DNA of 64,000 bases from CAVZAB01 sp963773155 (GTDB lineage: Bacteria; Pseudomonadota; Alphaproteobacteria; Rhizobiales; Beijerinckiaceae): positions 1 to 64,000 of the forward strand of contig CAVZAB010000014.1 in NCBI GenBank assembly GCA_963773155.1, given 5' to 3'. Of this stretch, positions 40,402-50,855 are shown in pieces. The notes below the pieces were generated by a model, which had not been told where the DNA came from, did no database searches, and was given only the letters and a program-made list of their open reading frames with translations. The position numbers were made by a program, and so were the translations under genes. Position 1 is the stretch's first letter. Each line of letters starts with the position of its first letter.

Positions 40402-42353
40402 TCAAGTTGCGATAGCGGGCGAGCGCCCAAAGCGGAAAGAATTTAGAGTAGCCGTGATAACGCAAGATAAAACACCCGCGGAAATCCGGTGGCGGTGTGG
40501 AGCTTTCTCTGGCCAGAAGCCGTCCTCGCCCTGGGTCGCCGCGAGATAGGCGACGCCACGTGCGACGGCCGGATGATCGACCTCACCTGCCGCCATCAGC
40601 CCGAGCAACGCCCAGGCGGTCTGAGAGGCGGTGCTGGGCGCTGGCTCGAAACCTCGATAATCGAGCTTGTAGCTATCGCCGCTCTCGCCCCAGCCGCCAT
40701 CTCGGTTCTGAATGCCGGAGAGCCAATCGACGGCGCGACGGACCGGAGCCGAAAGTGGATCGACCCCCGAGACGCCCAGCGCGCATAGCGCCGACCAGGT
40801 GCCGTAGATATAATTCATGCCCCAACGGCCGAACCAGCTTCCGTCCCGCTCTTGACCGGCGAGGAGGGCGTCGATCCCACGGGCCAGCACCGCGTTCGTC
40901 TCGGGGGTCTCGCCGAGCTGCGCCAGCATCGACACGCAGCGCGCGGTGACGTCGGCAGTCGGCGGATCGAGTAACGCGCCATGATCGGCGAACGCTATGT
41001 TGTTCAAGTAATGGTGAGTGTTGTCGGCGTCGAAAGCGGCCCAGCCACCGTCACGGCTCTGAAGCCCTTCGATCCATTCGCGCAAGCGCGCGCTATGGCT
41101 GCATCATGGGTGTTAGCCGGATCCCCAACGGCGGCTCTCGCGGCCCTGTCCATCGCCATCGCGACGACTGCAGTATCGTCGAGATCGGGATAGTGCGGAT
41201 TGGCATATTGAAAGGCCCAGCCGCCCGGTCTCACATGCGGTCGCTGCACGGCCCAATCGCCCTTGGCGTGGAGCACCTGCAAAGGCTTGAGCCAGGCAAG
41301 GCCGGCTCGCGCCGCTATGTCGCCAGCCTCGCCTGCGACCTCCAGCAGAGCGTGTGTCGCAAGTGCCGTGTCCCAGACGGGCGAGAGGCAGGGTTGGCAA
41401 TAGGCCTCTTGCGGTCCGACGACAAGCAGCCGATCGATCGATTCGCGCGCCACGGCAAGATGCGGATGGTCGGGCGCATAGCCCAGCGCGTCGAACATCA
41501 ACACAGCATTGGCCATAGCCGGGTATATGGCGCCGAGGCCGTCAGCGCCGTTGAGGCGCTCGGTAACAAAGGCGACGCAGGCCTCGATAGCGCGGCGGCG
41601 GGTCGCCGACGGAAAGAGCGGCTCCGCCAGTTTGAGCGTGGCGTCGACGGCGCCGAAGAATTGCACCCAGCCCCACGCCTGGTGCGCGCCTTTCGGCCAG
41701 CTTCGCACGAAATCCGGCCGCACAACGAACAGTTCGTCGATACGAACCCCGCGCGGGTTCTTGGCCTGCGGCTTGAGCGCCTGCAAGACGAGCAAAGGCA
41801 CGAGCACGGTGCGCGCCCAATAGGAGATCTTGTTGAGGTGGAACGGGAACCAATGGGGCAGCAACATGATCTCGACGGGCATGCTGGGCACGCCGCGCCA
41901 GGGAATCGCCCCGTATAGGGCCAGCAAAAAGCGCGTGAAAACATTGCTCCTGCTCGCCCCACCATGCGTCAGCACCGCCTCCCGCGCCTGGCGCATATGG
42001 TCCGCATTCGAGTCGTCGCCGATCATTTTCAGGGCGAAATAGGCTTTAACACTGGCACTCATGTCAAAGTCACCGCCGTGGAACAACGGCCAGCCGCCGT
42101 GTGCGCCTTGGTTGCGGCGCAAGTAGACACCGATCTTGCTTTCCAATTCCAGATTTGGGCTCTCGCCACGAAAGTGGCACAACAGCACATATTCGGCCGG
42201 GATAGTTGCGTCCGCTTCAAGTTCGAAGCACCAATGCCCGTCCGGTCGCTGGCACGCGAGCAGAGCCTCGGTCGCCGACTGAATTCGGGGGCCGAGCGCT
42301 TCAAGCGACGGCGCATGTTCATGCGCATGTTCAAGAGAGACGTTCATGGTCAA
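40402..42353 (-). CDS. shc: Squalene-hopene cyclase, with several frameshifts
   Basis: Cyclises squalene to hopene/hopanol at the inner membrane. The N-terminal 440 residues include the DLDDTAVVAMAMD catalytic motif and several QW repeats. The frame breaks at AIARA (about 41090, in a GC repeat) and resumes at LREWIEGLQSRDGGWAAFDA. Near the end two more shifts occur (about 40470-40500): conserved TGFPRVFYL and RYHGYSKFFPLWALARYRNL are in the other two frames. Repaired, it is a full-length cyclase of about 650 residues. The ATG overlaps the hpnE stop. Confidence 0.9.
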
Positions 42354-43639
42354 CCTCTCGCTCCCACGCGTGGACGCGACGTCGTCTCGAGGCGCCTCTC
42401 CGCAATCGTTAATGCAGCCCTATAGCCCGAGCGCACCGCTCCTTCTATCGTGGCCGGCAGACCCGTTTGCGTCCAGTCGCCCGCGAGCACGACATTCGTC
42501 CAGCGGGTTCGTGCGGAGGGCCTCTTGGCGTCTTGCATGGGGGTTGCGGCGAAGGTCGCGCGTCTTTCCTTGACGATCTGCCAGCGCGGCATTTCTGGGC
42601 CGAGGCCGCTCAGCGCCGCGACTTCGCGCCAAATCTCGGCCGCCAGGTGGTCCCGTGGCCTCTCGAGAAGGCGATCGGCAGCGCTGATTGTCACCGAAAC
42701 ATGGTCCGGAAAGGCGAACAGCCATTCCGTCAGTCCATTGATTACCCCGAGGATCATCGGTTGGTATGGTCCCGGCGTCACAAGAAAATGAGCATTGACG
42801 ATGGCTCGGAATTCGTCGGGAGCCACTAGACCGGGAAGAAGCTCCTGCGCTACCTTTGACGGCACTGCCATTACGACCGAATCGTCGTCGGCGAGCAGCG
42901 TGCAATCCGTACCAAGATCTAGACTGACGGCGCGCTCTTCTGCGAACTCGATGCCGCGCACGCGCTCGCCCAGGCGCACCGACGCCTTGCGGGCGGAAAG
43001 ATAGGCGAGCGCCGGCTCGATGAAACATGACGAAAGCCCACCAGTCGCGATCAACGGTCGGCAGGCCTTGCCGCCTGCGCCAAAACTTTGACGCAGCAGC
43101 GCTCCAGCGAGCAACGCCGAGCCCTCGGGTGGATCCGTGTTGAGTCCCGCCAGCAGGATCGGGTGCCACAGACGCTCGTAGAGAGGACCCGAGCAGACCA
43201 TCACATCGCCAAGCGAAGCTGCCGCATTTGCCCACAGGACGCCGATTGGCGCCAGATAATCGCGAAAGCGACTGCTCGGAACGCGACGCTTGCAATCGAG
43301 CAACCACCATGGCACGCACCCGTCATTCGGTCGCAATTGCCAGCGTTCGCCGCTGCGGAGATCGGCGAAGTCGAAGACAGCCGAGCCAGGTCCATTCAGC
43401 AACGCCAGCGAACCGATCCGGGCAAGATAGTCACGTGCCGCATCGTTGCCCGACAGAATCAGATGATTCCCATTGTCGATAGCAAGGCCGAGTGTCTGAT
43501 CCAGGTAGGAACGACAGCGGCCGCCAGCAACGCGCGCTGCCTCATGAAGCACAACCCGATGGCCCTCGTCTACCAGGCGGACGGCCGCGCTCAACCCCGC
43601 AATCCCAGCTCCAATCACATGAACGGTACCGTCAATCAT
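42350..43639 (-). CDS. hpnE: HpnE, hydroxysqualene oxidoreductase/dehydroxylase
   Basis: 429-residue flavin amine-oxidase-type protein with an N-terminal FAD motif (VHVIGAGIAGLSAAVRL) and the C-terminal NVVLAGDWTQTGLPATIEGA. HpnE reduces hydroxysqualene made by HpnC to squalene. The frame is intact, and ATGA overlaps link it to hpnD upstream and shc downstream. Confidence 0.93.
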   Translation of the reverse strand: MIDGTVHVIGAGIAGLSAAVRLVDEGHRVVLHEAARVAGGRCRSYLDQTLGLAIDNGNHLILSGNDAARDYLARIGSLALLNGPGSAVFDFADLRSGERWQLRPNDGCVPWWLLDCKRRVPSSRFRDYLAPIGVLWANAAASLGDVMVCSGPLYERLWHPILLAGLNTDPPEGSALLAGALLRQSFGAGGKACRPLIATGGLSSCFIEPALAYLSARKASVRLGERVRGIEFAEERAVSLDLGTDCTLLADDDSVVMAVPSKVAQELLPGLVAPDEFRAIVNAHFLVTPGPYQPMILGVINGLTEWLFAFPDHVSVTISAADRLLERPRDHLAAEIWREVAALSGLGPEMPRWQIVKERRATFAATPMQDAKRPSARTRWTNVVLAGDWTQTGLPATIEGAVRSGYRAALTIAERRLETTSRPRVGARG

Positions 43640-44463
43640 ACGATGCCATACCGGAAGAGAGCGAGCAGGACATGTAGCCGGTTCGCTTTCGTTCGCTGGC
43701 GGGGCGGCGCGAAGCCGCGAGCCTCCATGGCATCCAGAACCGAAAGATATGCCGCCGCCATGAGTTGCGGTGCTCGCACGGTGCGCCGTGGAGCGGCTGC
43801 CATTAAGCGCCGGGCCTCTTCGAAATGCAGCCGCGCGCGCGCAGCGACCTCAAGACAAGCGCCCGCCAGTCTCGGATCGGCGCAGACGTCCCGCGGGTCG
43901 TCCGTTGTAATTGCTACGGCTGCGAGCGCCTCGCGGGGCAAATATAGCCGGCCGATTGCCGCGTCCTCGTCAATGTCGCGTAGAATGTTGGTGAGCTGCA
44001 AGGCACGCCCGAGATGATGGGCAAGCGCTTCGCCAGCCTCGACATCCATGCCGAAGATGCGTACCGACAGCCGCCCGGTCGCACTCGCTACTCGGTCGCA
44101 ATAGACATCCAGCGTCGTCCAATTCGGGGCGCGAAAATCGCCCGCGACATCCATAGCCATGCCGTCAATGACGGCATCGAAATCCGCTCGCCGCAAGCCG
44201 TAGCGGTGCACGGCCTCGGCAAGAATTGTCAGCTTCGTAGGCGGATGCCCAGCAAACAGCCTGGCAATGTCACCGCGCCAACGCTCAAGCTGAGCCATGC
44301 GTCGATCCGCAGGGCCGCCGTCGTCGGCAATATCGTCGACTGCTCGACAGAAACCGTAAACGGAGTACATCGCATTTCGTTGATCCTGGGGCAAAATGCG
44401 CATCGCCAAATAAAACGAACTACCTCTCACGACAGCGACTGCCTGGTCCACAGTGTCGCTCAT
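43636..44463 (-). CDS. hpnD: HpnD, presqualene diphosphate synthase
   Basis: 275-residue squalene/phytoene-synthase family enzyme, starting MSDTVDQAVAVVRGSSFYLA. Aspartate-rich motifs YGFCRAVDDIADD and LTNILRDIDED are present. It joins two FPP into presqualene diphosphate. The open frame runs in from hpnC without a stop, but that is explained by an indel in hpnC: this ATG overlaps the restored hpnC stop (ATGA). Confidence 0.92.
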   Translation of the reverse strand: MSDTVDQAVAVVRGSSFYLAMRILPQDQRNAMYSVYGFCRAVDDIADDGGPADRRMAQLERWRGDIARLFAGHPPTKLTILAEAVHRYGLRRADFDAVIDGMAMDVAGDFRAPNWTTLDVYCDRVASATGRLSVRIFGMDVEAGEALAHHLGRALQLTNILRDIDEDAAIGRLYLPREALAAVAITTDDPRDVCADPRLAGACLEVAARARLHFEEARRLMAAAPRRTVRAPQLMAAAYLSVLDAMEARGFAPPRQRTKANRLHVLLALFRYGIV

Positions 44464-45336
44464 TTTCCGAATTTCCCCTTCGCCGACAGGGGACGCAATA
44501 GAATGGACCCCAACCCGCGCAGAATTCCGAAATCCGCCAAAGACAAGGAAGCCCGCTTTGCCGACATGCACCCCGCCACTCAACGGATCACGCGTCTCGA
44601 GGCGGCGAACCAAATGCTCGGCGAGGGTCTGGATTGTGCAAATTTCAAGGGCGAGCCTGGCATCGGCGACTTGACGAGCAAGCGGTGCGGCATCCTGCAG
44701 AAGCGCCGAGGTCCGACGCGCAAGGTCGCTAATGCTATCGAGCAAGGCGGTCGGCGCGCGCTCTAGACCAAGCATTTCGATCGATGCACCATGCGCCGCA
44801 AGAGTCTCCTGCGGCAGGTAGATACGGTCGAGGAGCCGATAGTCTTTCGCGCAGTCCTGAAGGTGGTTGATCACCTGAAGCGCAGCGCATAGCGGATCCG
44901 AACTCTGCCACGTGGCTTGGTCTTCCCCGTGAACGTCCAGAACAAAGCGGCCGACGGGCATGGCCGAGAGCCGGCAATAGTCCATCAAATCTTGCCAGCT
45001 GGCATAGCAATTCCCGCGCACGTCCAGCCGAAAAGCATCGAGGAGCTCGTGCGCATGGCGCGGCGTTATTGCCTGGTCTTGCAAAGCGCGACGCAGCGGT
45101 TCCACTTCAGGATCGCTTGGTCCAATTCCGGTGAGCGCTGCGTCAAGGCCATCCAACAGGGCAAGCTTTCGCTCCGCCGAAAGGCTCGAATGGTCCGCCA
45201 CATCATCGGCAGCGCGTGCAAACCGATAGAAGGCGAGGATCGGGGCGCGACGCCTTTTGCGGATCAGCCGCGACGCCACGGGGAAATTTTCGTCGTACCG
45301 CGATTTTCCGGAAAGCGTCTCGGTCGCGTTGGTCAT
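44460..45336 (-). CDS. hpnC: HpnC, hydroxysqualene synthase, with a frameshift near its end
   Basis: Squalene-synthase-family protein of about 290 residues, starting MTNATETLSGKSRYDENFPV. It has FYRFARAADDVADH and VINHLQDCAKDY, and turns presqualene diphosphate into hydroxysqualene. After VHVGK the frame leaves the expected C-terminus: another frame reads LADFGILRGLGSILLRPLS and stops at 44460, overlapping the hpnD ATG by the usual ATGA. One indel between about 44535 and 44575 explains the apparent fusion to hpnD. Confidence 0.88.
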
Positions 45337-46518
45337 GCCATCCTCTTCGCCTGAAAGCGGCCCTTCCAATGCCCGCCGCGACCTTGCCAATACTGCCAAG
45401 CCGAATTCGATCGTAAATCCTGTATAGGCGGCGGCTATGACTGGCACAGCCAGGCCGAGAAGGAGCGCTGGGCGCCGATAAAAGCGAAGCGTCGGCATGA
45501 ATGAAAGCGCCATCATGGCCCAGGCGGCAGCACCAGCAGCTCGTACTTCACCATCCCCGAACAGAGCAACGAGCGGCGGGGCAAGATAAGTGAGCGCCAT
45601 CCCCATGACAGCTCCGACGAGACGGAGCGTCGAATAGTCCAGTTCAGCAAAGGCGAAGCGGACCACCATTTGGCGGAAATCCCTGAAGGTCGGATAGGCG
45701 CGAAGGCTATGCACGGTACTGGTCAGTCCGAGCCAAATCGGGCCCTGCCTCTTCATCAGTTCTCCCAGCGCGCAATCGTCAATCAGCGCACCGCGCACGG
45801 CTTCCAATCCGCCCGCCGATTTTAGCGCATCACATCGCATCAGCATGCAGCCACCGGCTGCCGCTGCCGTGGCGCGGAGTGGATCGTTGACCCAGGCAAA
45901 CGGATACAGCATCTGGAAAAAGAAAATAAAAGCCGGCACCAGGGCGTCCTCAACCCGGCTTTCGCAGCGTAACTTGACCATGAGCGAGGTGAGGACGCTT
46001 TCTCGCACCCTCGCTATTTCGACAAGGCGGCTTAACGCCCGCGGCGCGTAAACGATGTCGGCATCGGTGAAAAGCACAAATTCGGGCGGCGTGAGTGTGT
46101 TCTCTACGGCTTTGAGGCCTTGCTGCATGGCCCAAAGTTTCCCCGACCAGCCGACCGGGAGATCCGCGCCGACCACGATCGTCAGACGGTTCGTAGCGCC
46201 AAGCGCCTCGCCGACGGCGCTGGCATGAGCCGCTGTACCGTCCGAACTTTGGTCGTCGACCAGCACGACCAAAAAGCGGCCAGCATAATCCTGACGCAGC
46301 AACGATTCGACACTTTGGCAGATTGTTGCTGCCTCGTCGCGTGCCGGAACTATAGCAGTGACGCTCGGCCAGAAGCCCGATGTCTCTACCTTCTTCTCGT
46401 GGGGTAATCGTTGCAGCAGCGCATCATCGTGTTCATGGCATCGCCAGAAACCTCCTCGTGCGAACAGAAGGTAACACCAGATGCAAAGCGAAAGGACAGA
46501 TATGGCCGCGACTATCAT
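45333..46518 (-). CDS. hpnB: HpnB, hopanoid-associated glycosyltransferase, with a frameshift near its end
   Basis: GT2-family glycosyltransferase of about 395 residues: N-terminal membrane helix, VTAIVPARDEAATICQSVES, the DxD-like FTDADIVYAP, IDDCALGELM, and C-terminal helices. The frame runs into hpnC, but shifting it near 45372-45390 gives RGGHWKGRFQAKRMA and a stop at 45333 overlapping the hpnC ATG. RGGxWKGR is the usual HpnB ending, so the fusion is an indel effect. The acceptor is not established. Confidence 0.87.
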
Positions 46519-47561
46519 CGCAGGTACCCGTTCGAGCGGAACCAGGAGATGGCGTCAATGATACCTTCCGCATGCGGCCTTGCGTTATAGCCGAGTTCCC
46601 GCTTCGCCTTGCGATTGTCGAAGAACATGCGATGGCGCGCCATTCGCAAGCCGTCGCGCGTTACAAATGGCTCGCGACCTGTAAAGCAGGCAAGCAATTC
46701 GGCGCTTAGTGCGACCGGATAGACAATTTCAAGAGGGATTTTGAGAAGTGGTGGCTTACGCCCAACCAAGTTAGCGATTTCGCGCAGCATCTCAGCGAGA
46801 GGTACGTTGTCGCCGCCGAGAATGTAACGTTCGCCTATCCTGCCGCGACGCAACGCCAACAGATGACCCATGGCGACGTCATCAACGTGTACAAGATTGA
46901 CGCCGGTGTCGACAAAGGCCGGCATGCGACCGGAAGCTGCTTCCAGAATAATACGACCGGTAGGCGTCGGCCTGACGTCGCGGGGTCCCATCGGCGTCGA
47001 CGGGTTAACGATAATTGCGGGCAATCCGTCTCGCCGCACCATTGCCTCAACGAGCCGCTCGGCCGCCACTTTGCTGCGTTTGTAGGCGCCGATTGCCTCG
47101 TGCTCGGCGAGAGGGCTGCTCTCATCCGCCAGCAACCCGTCGGTGAGTCTCAAGGTCGCGACGCTGCTCGTATAGACGATCCGCTCGACGCCGGCACGAA
47201 GGGCCTCTTCCATTACCAGCCTTGTGCCCTCGACATTGGTGCGAAAGATCTCGTCGGGAGAGCGGGACCAAAGGCGATAATCGGCAGCGGCATGAAACAA
47301 ATAGGATACACCACTCAGGGCGGCGGCGAGCGACGCACGGTCGCGTAAATCCCCTTCAAACACGAGGTCAGCTTTCGAGATGTTGGTTCGGGCACTCGTC
47401 GGGCGGACGAGGACACGAACGGGGTGCCCGTTGGCACGCAGCAAGCCGGCGATTGCAGATCCGACGAAGCCGCTCGCACCGGTAACAAGAACGGGCGCAG
47501 CCGTGTCGACCGAATATTCGCGGTTCATGGAGACGCAAGCCTCGGTTGCATCACAATTCAT
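46515..47561 (-). CDS. hpnA: HpnA, hopanoid-associated sugar epimerase
   Basis: 348-residue extended short-chain dehydrogenase (NAD-dependent epimerase/dehydratase) with LVTGASGFVGSAIAGLL and the catalytic YKRSK. It belongs to the HpnA family found in hopanoid operons; the reaction is not firmly known. Start overlaps the dxs stop by one base (TGATG) and the stop overlaps hpnB, so dxs-hpnA-hpnB-hpnC-hpnD-hpnE-shc is one coupled unit. Confidence 0.92.
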   Translation of the reverse strand: MNCDATEACVSMNREYSVDTAAPVLVTGASGFVGSAIAGLLRANGHPVRVLVRPTSARTNISKADLVFEGDLRDRASLAAALSGVSYLFHAAADYRLWSRSPDEIFRTNVEGTRLVMEEALRAGVERIVYTSSVATLRLTDGLLADESSPLAEHEAIGAYKRSKVAAERLVEAMVRRDGLPAIIVNPSTPMGPRDVRPTPTGRIILEAASGRMPAFVDTGVNLVHVDDVAMGHLLALRRGRIGERYILGGDNVPLAEMLREIANLVGRKPPLLKIPLEIVYPVALSAELLACFTGREPFVTRDGLRMARHRMFFDNRKAKRELGYNARPHAEGIIDAISWFRSNGYLR

Positions 47562-49519
47562 CAGCCCGAGACGGCATCGGCCGATCCGATGCCCCTGCGG
47601 TGAAATCGGCGCGACGCGATCGGCTTCCCAAGTGCTTCGAATACCCTTGCAACGATGCCGTTCGCATCGAGGCCGGCCTTCGAGTACATTCGCTCCTGTG
47701 TGTCATGAAGGAGGAAGGCATCGGGCAGCACCATGACCCTGACCTTTAGGCCGGAATCAAGCAAACCGCAATTGCCGAGTGTTTGCAGAACATGACTACC
47801 GAAGCCACCGACCGAACCTTCCTCGATCGTGATCAGGACCTCATGCTCTCGCGCCAGCCGCGAAATAAGATCGAAGTCGAGCGGTTTGGCAAAGCGGGCG
47901 TCGGCGACCGTCGTCGACAGGCCGCGGGTCTCGAGATCATCAGCTGCCTTGATTGCCTCGGCGAGTCGCGCGCCGAGGGAAAGGATCGCGATTTTCGTGC
48001 CTTGGCGCAAGATTCGGCCACGGCCAATTTCGAGCGAAACACCCTTTTCCGGCAGGTCGACGCCGACACCTTCGCCGCGAGGAAACCGAAAAGCAATCGG
48101 ACCGCTGTCATGCGAGACGGCCGTGGCCACCATGTGAATGAGTTCGGCCTCATCTGCGGCCGCCATTACCGTGAAGTTCGGCAGGCAACAGAGATAGGCG
48201 ATGTCGAACGACCCCGCGTGTGTTGGTCCGTCCGCCCCGACCAATCCGGCCCGGTCGATCGCGAAACGCACCGGTAGGTTCTGGATGGCAACATCGTGGA
48301 CTATCTGGTCGTAGCAACGCTGCAAGAAGGTCGAGTAGATGGCGCAAAACGGTTTCATCCCTTGCGTCGCGGCTCCGGCTGCGAAAGTCACGGCGTGCTG
48401 TTCGGCAATACCCACATCGAAACTGCGCTCGGGGAATTCCTTCTCGAAGAGATCAACGCCCGTACCCGATGGCATTGCCGCTGTCACGGCAATGATTTTG
48501 TCATCGGCGCGAGCCGCCGAGATTAGGCTCTGACCGAATATTTTGGTATAAGTCGGCGCGTTCGGCTCTGGCTTCGACTGCGCACCCGAGAACGCGTCGA
48601 AAGTGACGACTGCGTGATATTTGTCGGGAGAGGCCTCGGCCGGTGCATAGCCTTTACCCTTTTGCGTTACGATGTGGACAAGAATCGGCCCATTCTTCGC
48701 CATCCTCACATTGCGTAGGACCGGAAGCAGGTGTTCAAAATTGTGCCCGTCAATCGGACCGACGTAAAAAAAGCCGAGCTCTTCGAAGAGAGTGCCGCCG
48801 GTCCAGAAATTGCGAGCAAACTCTTCGGCACGATGCGCCTTGTCATAGATGAATTTCGGCAGACGGATGGCAAACTGCTTGCCCATCTCCTTGAAGCCTT
48901 GATAGGCGCCGCTTGTTACCAGTCGAGCGAGATAGGCCGACATCGCTCCCGTGGGCGGAGCAATCGACATGTCATTGTCATTGAGCACGACGATCAGGCG
49001 CTCGTGCCGCGCGCCCGCATTATTCATCGCCTCATAGGCCATGCCTGCGGAAATAGCTCCATCACCGATGACCGCGATGACGTTGCGCTCAATCCCGCAC
49101 AGGTTGCTCGCCACCGCCATTCCCAATGCGGCCGAGATCGAAGTTGAGGAATGCGCCGCTCCAAAAGGATCATACTTACTTTCGGCACGCCGTGTGAAGC
49201 CTGACAGACCGCCACCCTGACGCAAGGTTCGCATCCCGCCGCGCCGGCCGGTAAGAATCTTGTGCGGATAGGCTTGATGGCCGACATCCCAGATGAGCAG
49301 ATCGTCCGGCGTGTCGAAGATATAATGCAGGGCGATAGTGAGCTCGACGACGCCGAGACCGGCACCGAGATGACCTCCGGTGACCGAAACCGCATTGATG
49401 GTCTCCTGGCGTAATTCGTCGGCAACCTGCGATAAGTCGCTCTCCGCCAATTGGCGCAGGTCTCGAGGTGAATCAATCCGATCAAGTAGGGTCCTGCTAG
49501 TCACGTTTTGCCGCTCCAT
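47561..49519 (-). CDS. dxs: 1-deoxy-D-xylulose-5-phosphate synthase
   Basis: About 652-residue thiamine-diphosphate enzyme, first step of the MEP pathway. [20 protein letters not shown], the ThDP motif [18 protein letters not shown] and the transketolase pyrimidine segment ([11 protein letters not shown]) are present. ATG 49519 ([15 protein letters not shown]) is preferred; an upstream start at 49552 is open. First gene of the hpn operon, likely a dedicated copy that feeds squalene synthesis. Confidence 0.94.
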   Translation of the reverse strand: MERQNVTSRTLLDRIDSPRDLRQLAESDLSQVADELRQETINAVSVTGGHLGAGLGVVELTIALHYIFDTPDDLLIWDVGHQAYPHKILTGRRGGMRTLRQGGGLSGFTRRAESKYDPFGAAHSSTSISAALGMAVASNLCGIERNVIAVIGDGAISAGMAYEAMNNAGARHERLIVVLNDNDMSIAPPTGAMSAYLARLVTSGAYQGFKEMGKQFAIRLPKFIYDKAHRAEEFARNFWTGGTLFEELGFFYVGPIDGHNFEHLLPVLRNVRMAKNGPILVHIVTQKGKGYAPAEASPDKYHAVVTFDAFSGAQSKPEPNAPTYTKIFGQSLISAARADDKIIAVTAAMPSGTGVDLFEKEFPERSFDVGIAEQHAVTFAAGAATQGMKPFCAIYSTFLQRCYDQIVHDVAIQNLPVRFAIDRAGLVGADGPTHAGSFDIAYLCCLPNFTVMAAADEAELIHMVATAVSHDSGPIAFRFPRGEGVGVDLPEKGVSLEIGRGRILRQGTKIAILSLGARLAEAIKAADDLETRGLSTTVADARFAKPLDFDLISRLAREHEVLITIEEGSVGGFGSHVLQTLGNCGLLDSGLKVRVMVLPDAFLLHDTQERMYSKAGLDANGIVARVFEALGKPIASRRFHRRGIGSADAVSG

Positions 49520-49622
49520 TTCTTGCAATCGGTTCAAACTGCAAGGCCCCAAAGGATTTGCAGATTGCGGCTGAACCGACCCAGCCGCGAACCGGCGTTC
49601 GTGCTTGAAGATGCCTTAAGCC

Positions 49623-50261
49623 TCAACCGCCCAGCAAGGATTGGGTCCGTTCGCGCAATTTCTTGACCAAAGCATCCGCGCCGCCGCCTGAGGCGAGGAT
49701 CGAAGCGAATTCATCGCGTCGCGTCGCGAGGTCGCTGACGGTTCCGTTGAGATAGACATCGATCACCCGCCCGCCGCGGACCAGATAATTGATCGTCACA
49801 GTGCGGCCGCCAGGCTGCAACAGCTTCGTCCGGACGATTTCGCCGCCACCGCGCGACTCCTGGCTCGTCTGTGGGTCGACGACAAAGCTTTCACCCGAAT
49901 AGTCGCTCACCTGGTGTGCATAATCGGCGATTAGAAAATGGGTGAAAGCCTCCCTAACCGCGGCCTGCTGGGAGCTCGAGAAACTTGCCCAAGTCGGCCC
50001 CACTGCCAACCTCGTCATCGTCGCTAGATCAAAGGCAGAGGTTATGGCGGGCGTGAAGCGTCGGTCGCGCTCGCGCACACTGAGTCTGCCAGCCTCCCTG
50101 ATCGTCGGCAGCAGCTGCTGATAATAGCTTTCGATGTGCCGGGCCGCTGGATTGAGGGCTTGAGCTCGCAATGGGGATGAGGTCGCACCGAACAGGACAA
50201 GTGCTGCAACGGTTGCTGTCCAAGTCATCGGCAGGCTGAGAAAGACTTTCAAACAGTTCAT
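49623..50261 (-). CDS. hpnM: HpnM, MlaC/Ttg2D-like periplasmic protein
   Basis: 212-residue exported protein with a signal peptide (cleavage likely after SPLRA) and the MlaC/tol_tol_Ttg2 domain (IESYYQQLLPTIREAGRLSV, LVRGGRVIDVYLNGTVSDL). MlaC-type proteins carry lipids through the periplasm. HpnM is the hopanoid-cluster version and probably works with HpnN. ATG 50261 has AAGGACG upstream; the longer frame adds an unlikely extension. Confidence 0.85.
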   Translation of the reverse strand: MNCLKVFLSLPMTWTATVAALVLFGATSSPLRAQALNPAARHIESYYQQLLPTIREAGRLSVRERDRRFTPAITSAFDLATMTRLAVGPTWASFSSSQQAAVREAFTHFLIADYAHQVSDYSGESFVVDPQTSQESRGGGEIVRTKLLQPGGRTVTINYLVRGGRVIDVYLNGTVSDLATRRDEFASILASGGGADALVKKLRERTQSLLGG

Positions 50262-50855
50262 CGTCCTTGATTCCGTTTGCTTCGATCCGCGACCGGTCAC
50301 GCTTGGCAAGCCGGCTTCACATTCTCGGGACAGGTCGCGCGAATGCGACGGTAAGCACGATTGCAGTTTCACGGCTTTTTGGCAATTAGATTGAGGTGGG
50401 CTGGCGGAAAGTGCAAGATGTTTTGACCAACTCAATTACCTCCGCATTTGATCAGACCAGTAAATCTCTCTTATTTAATTAGTTATATGGCGTATTGTGA
50501 TAAAAACTAATCTACAAAAACACGTATAGACGCGATTAATTGGGTAGGGTATACAATTCTCAATTGAAGGTTACTGTATTGTCTTGCTCGGTACTTTCAA
50601 AATTAGAAAATTACCGACGTCATTACCTTATTATAGACAAAAATTCGTTCTCGCGAACAATGCGATGGTGGAAACCCTGTCGCGACGGTGCCGCTGTCGG
50701 CCGTATTTCAATATGCCGTTCATGGACCCCCCCAAAAAGCTGCTAGGTGTTGCCAAGGTTACAGACGAACCGGAACTCATTCCGTCCTCGTCGACCTGTA
50801 TCAACCCATCAGAATGCGTTGACCCCGCTGCCAACCAGACAATACTAGCGCTCCC
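50262..50855. other. Divergent hpnM-hpnN intergenic region
   Basis: About 590 bases between divergent genes. The centre (50440-50660) is strongly AT-rich compared with the surroundings and likely carries both promoters. Short frames here have no ribosome-binding site or recognisable product. Confidence 0.4.

Noticed and set aside
43636..46518. A genuine HpnB-HpnC-HpnD fusion protein
   Set aside because: Both junctions are explained by single-base indels that restore normal C-termini and ATGA overlaps.
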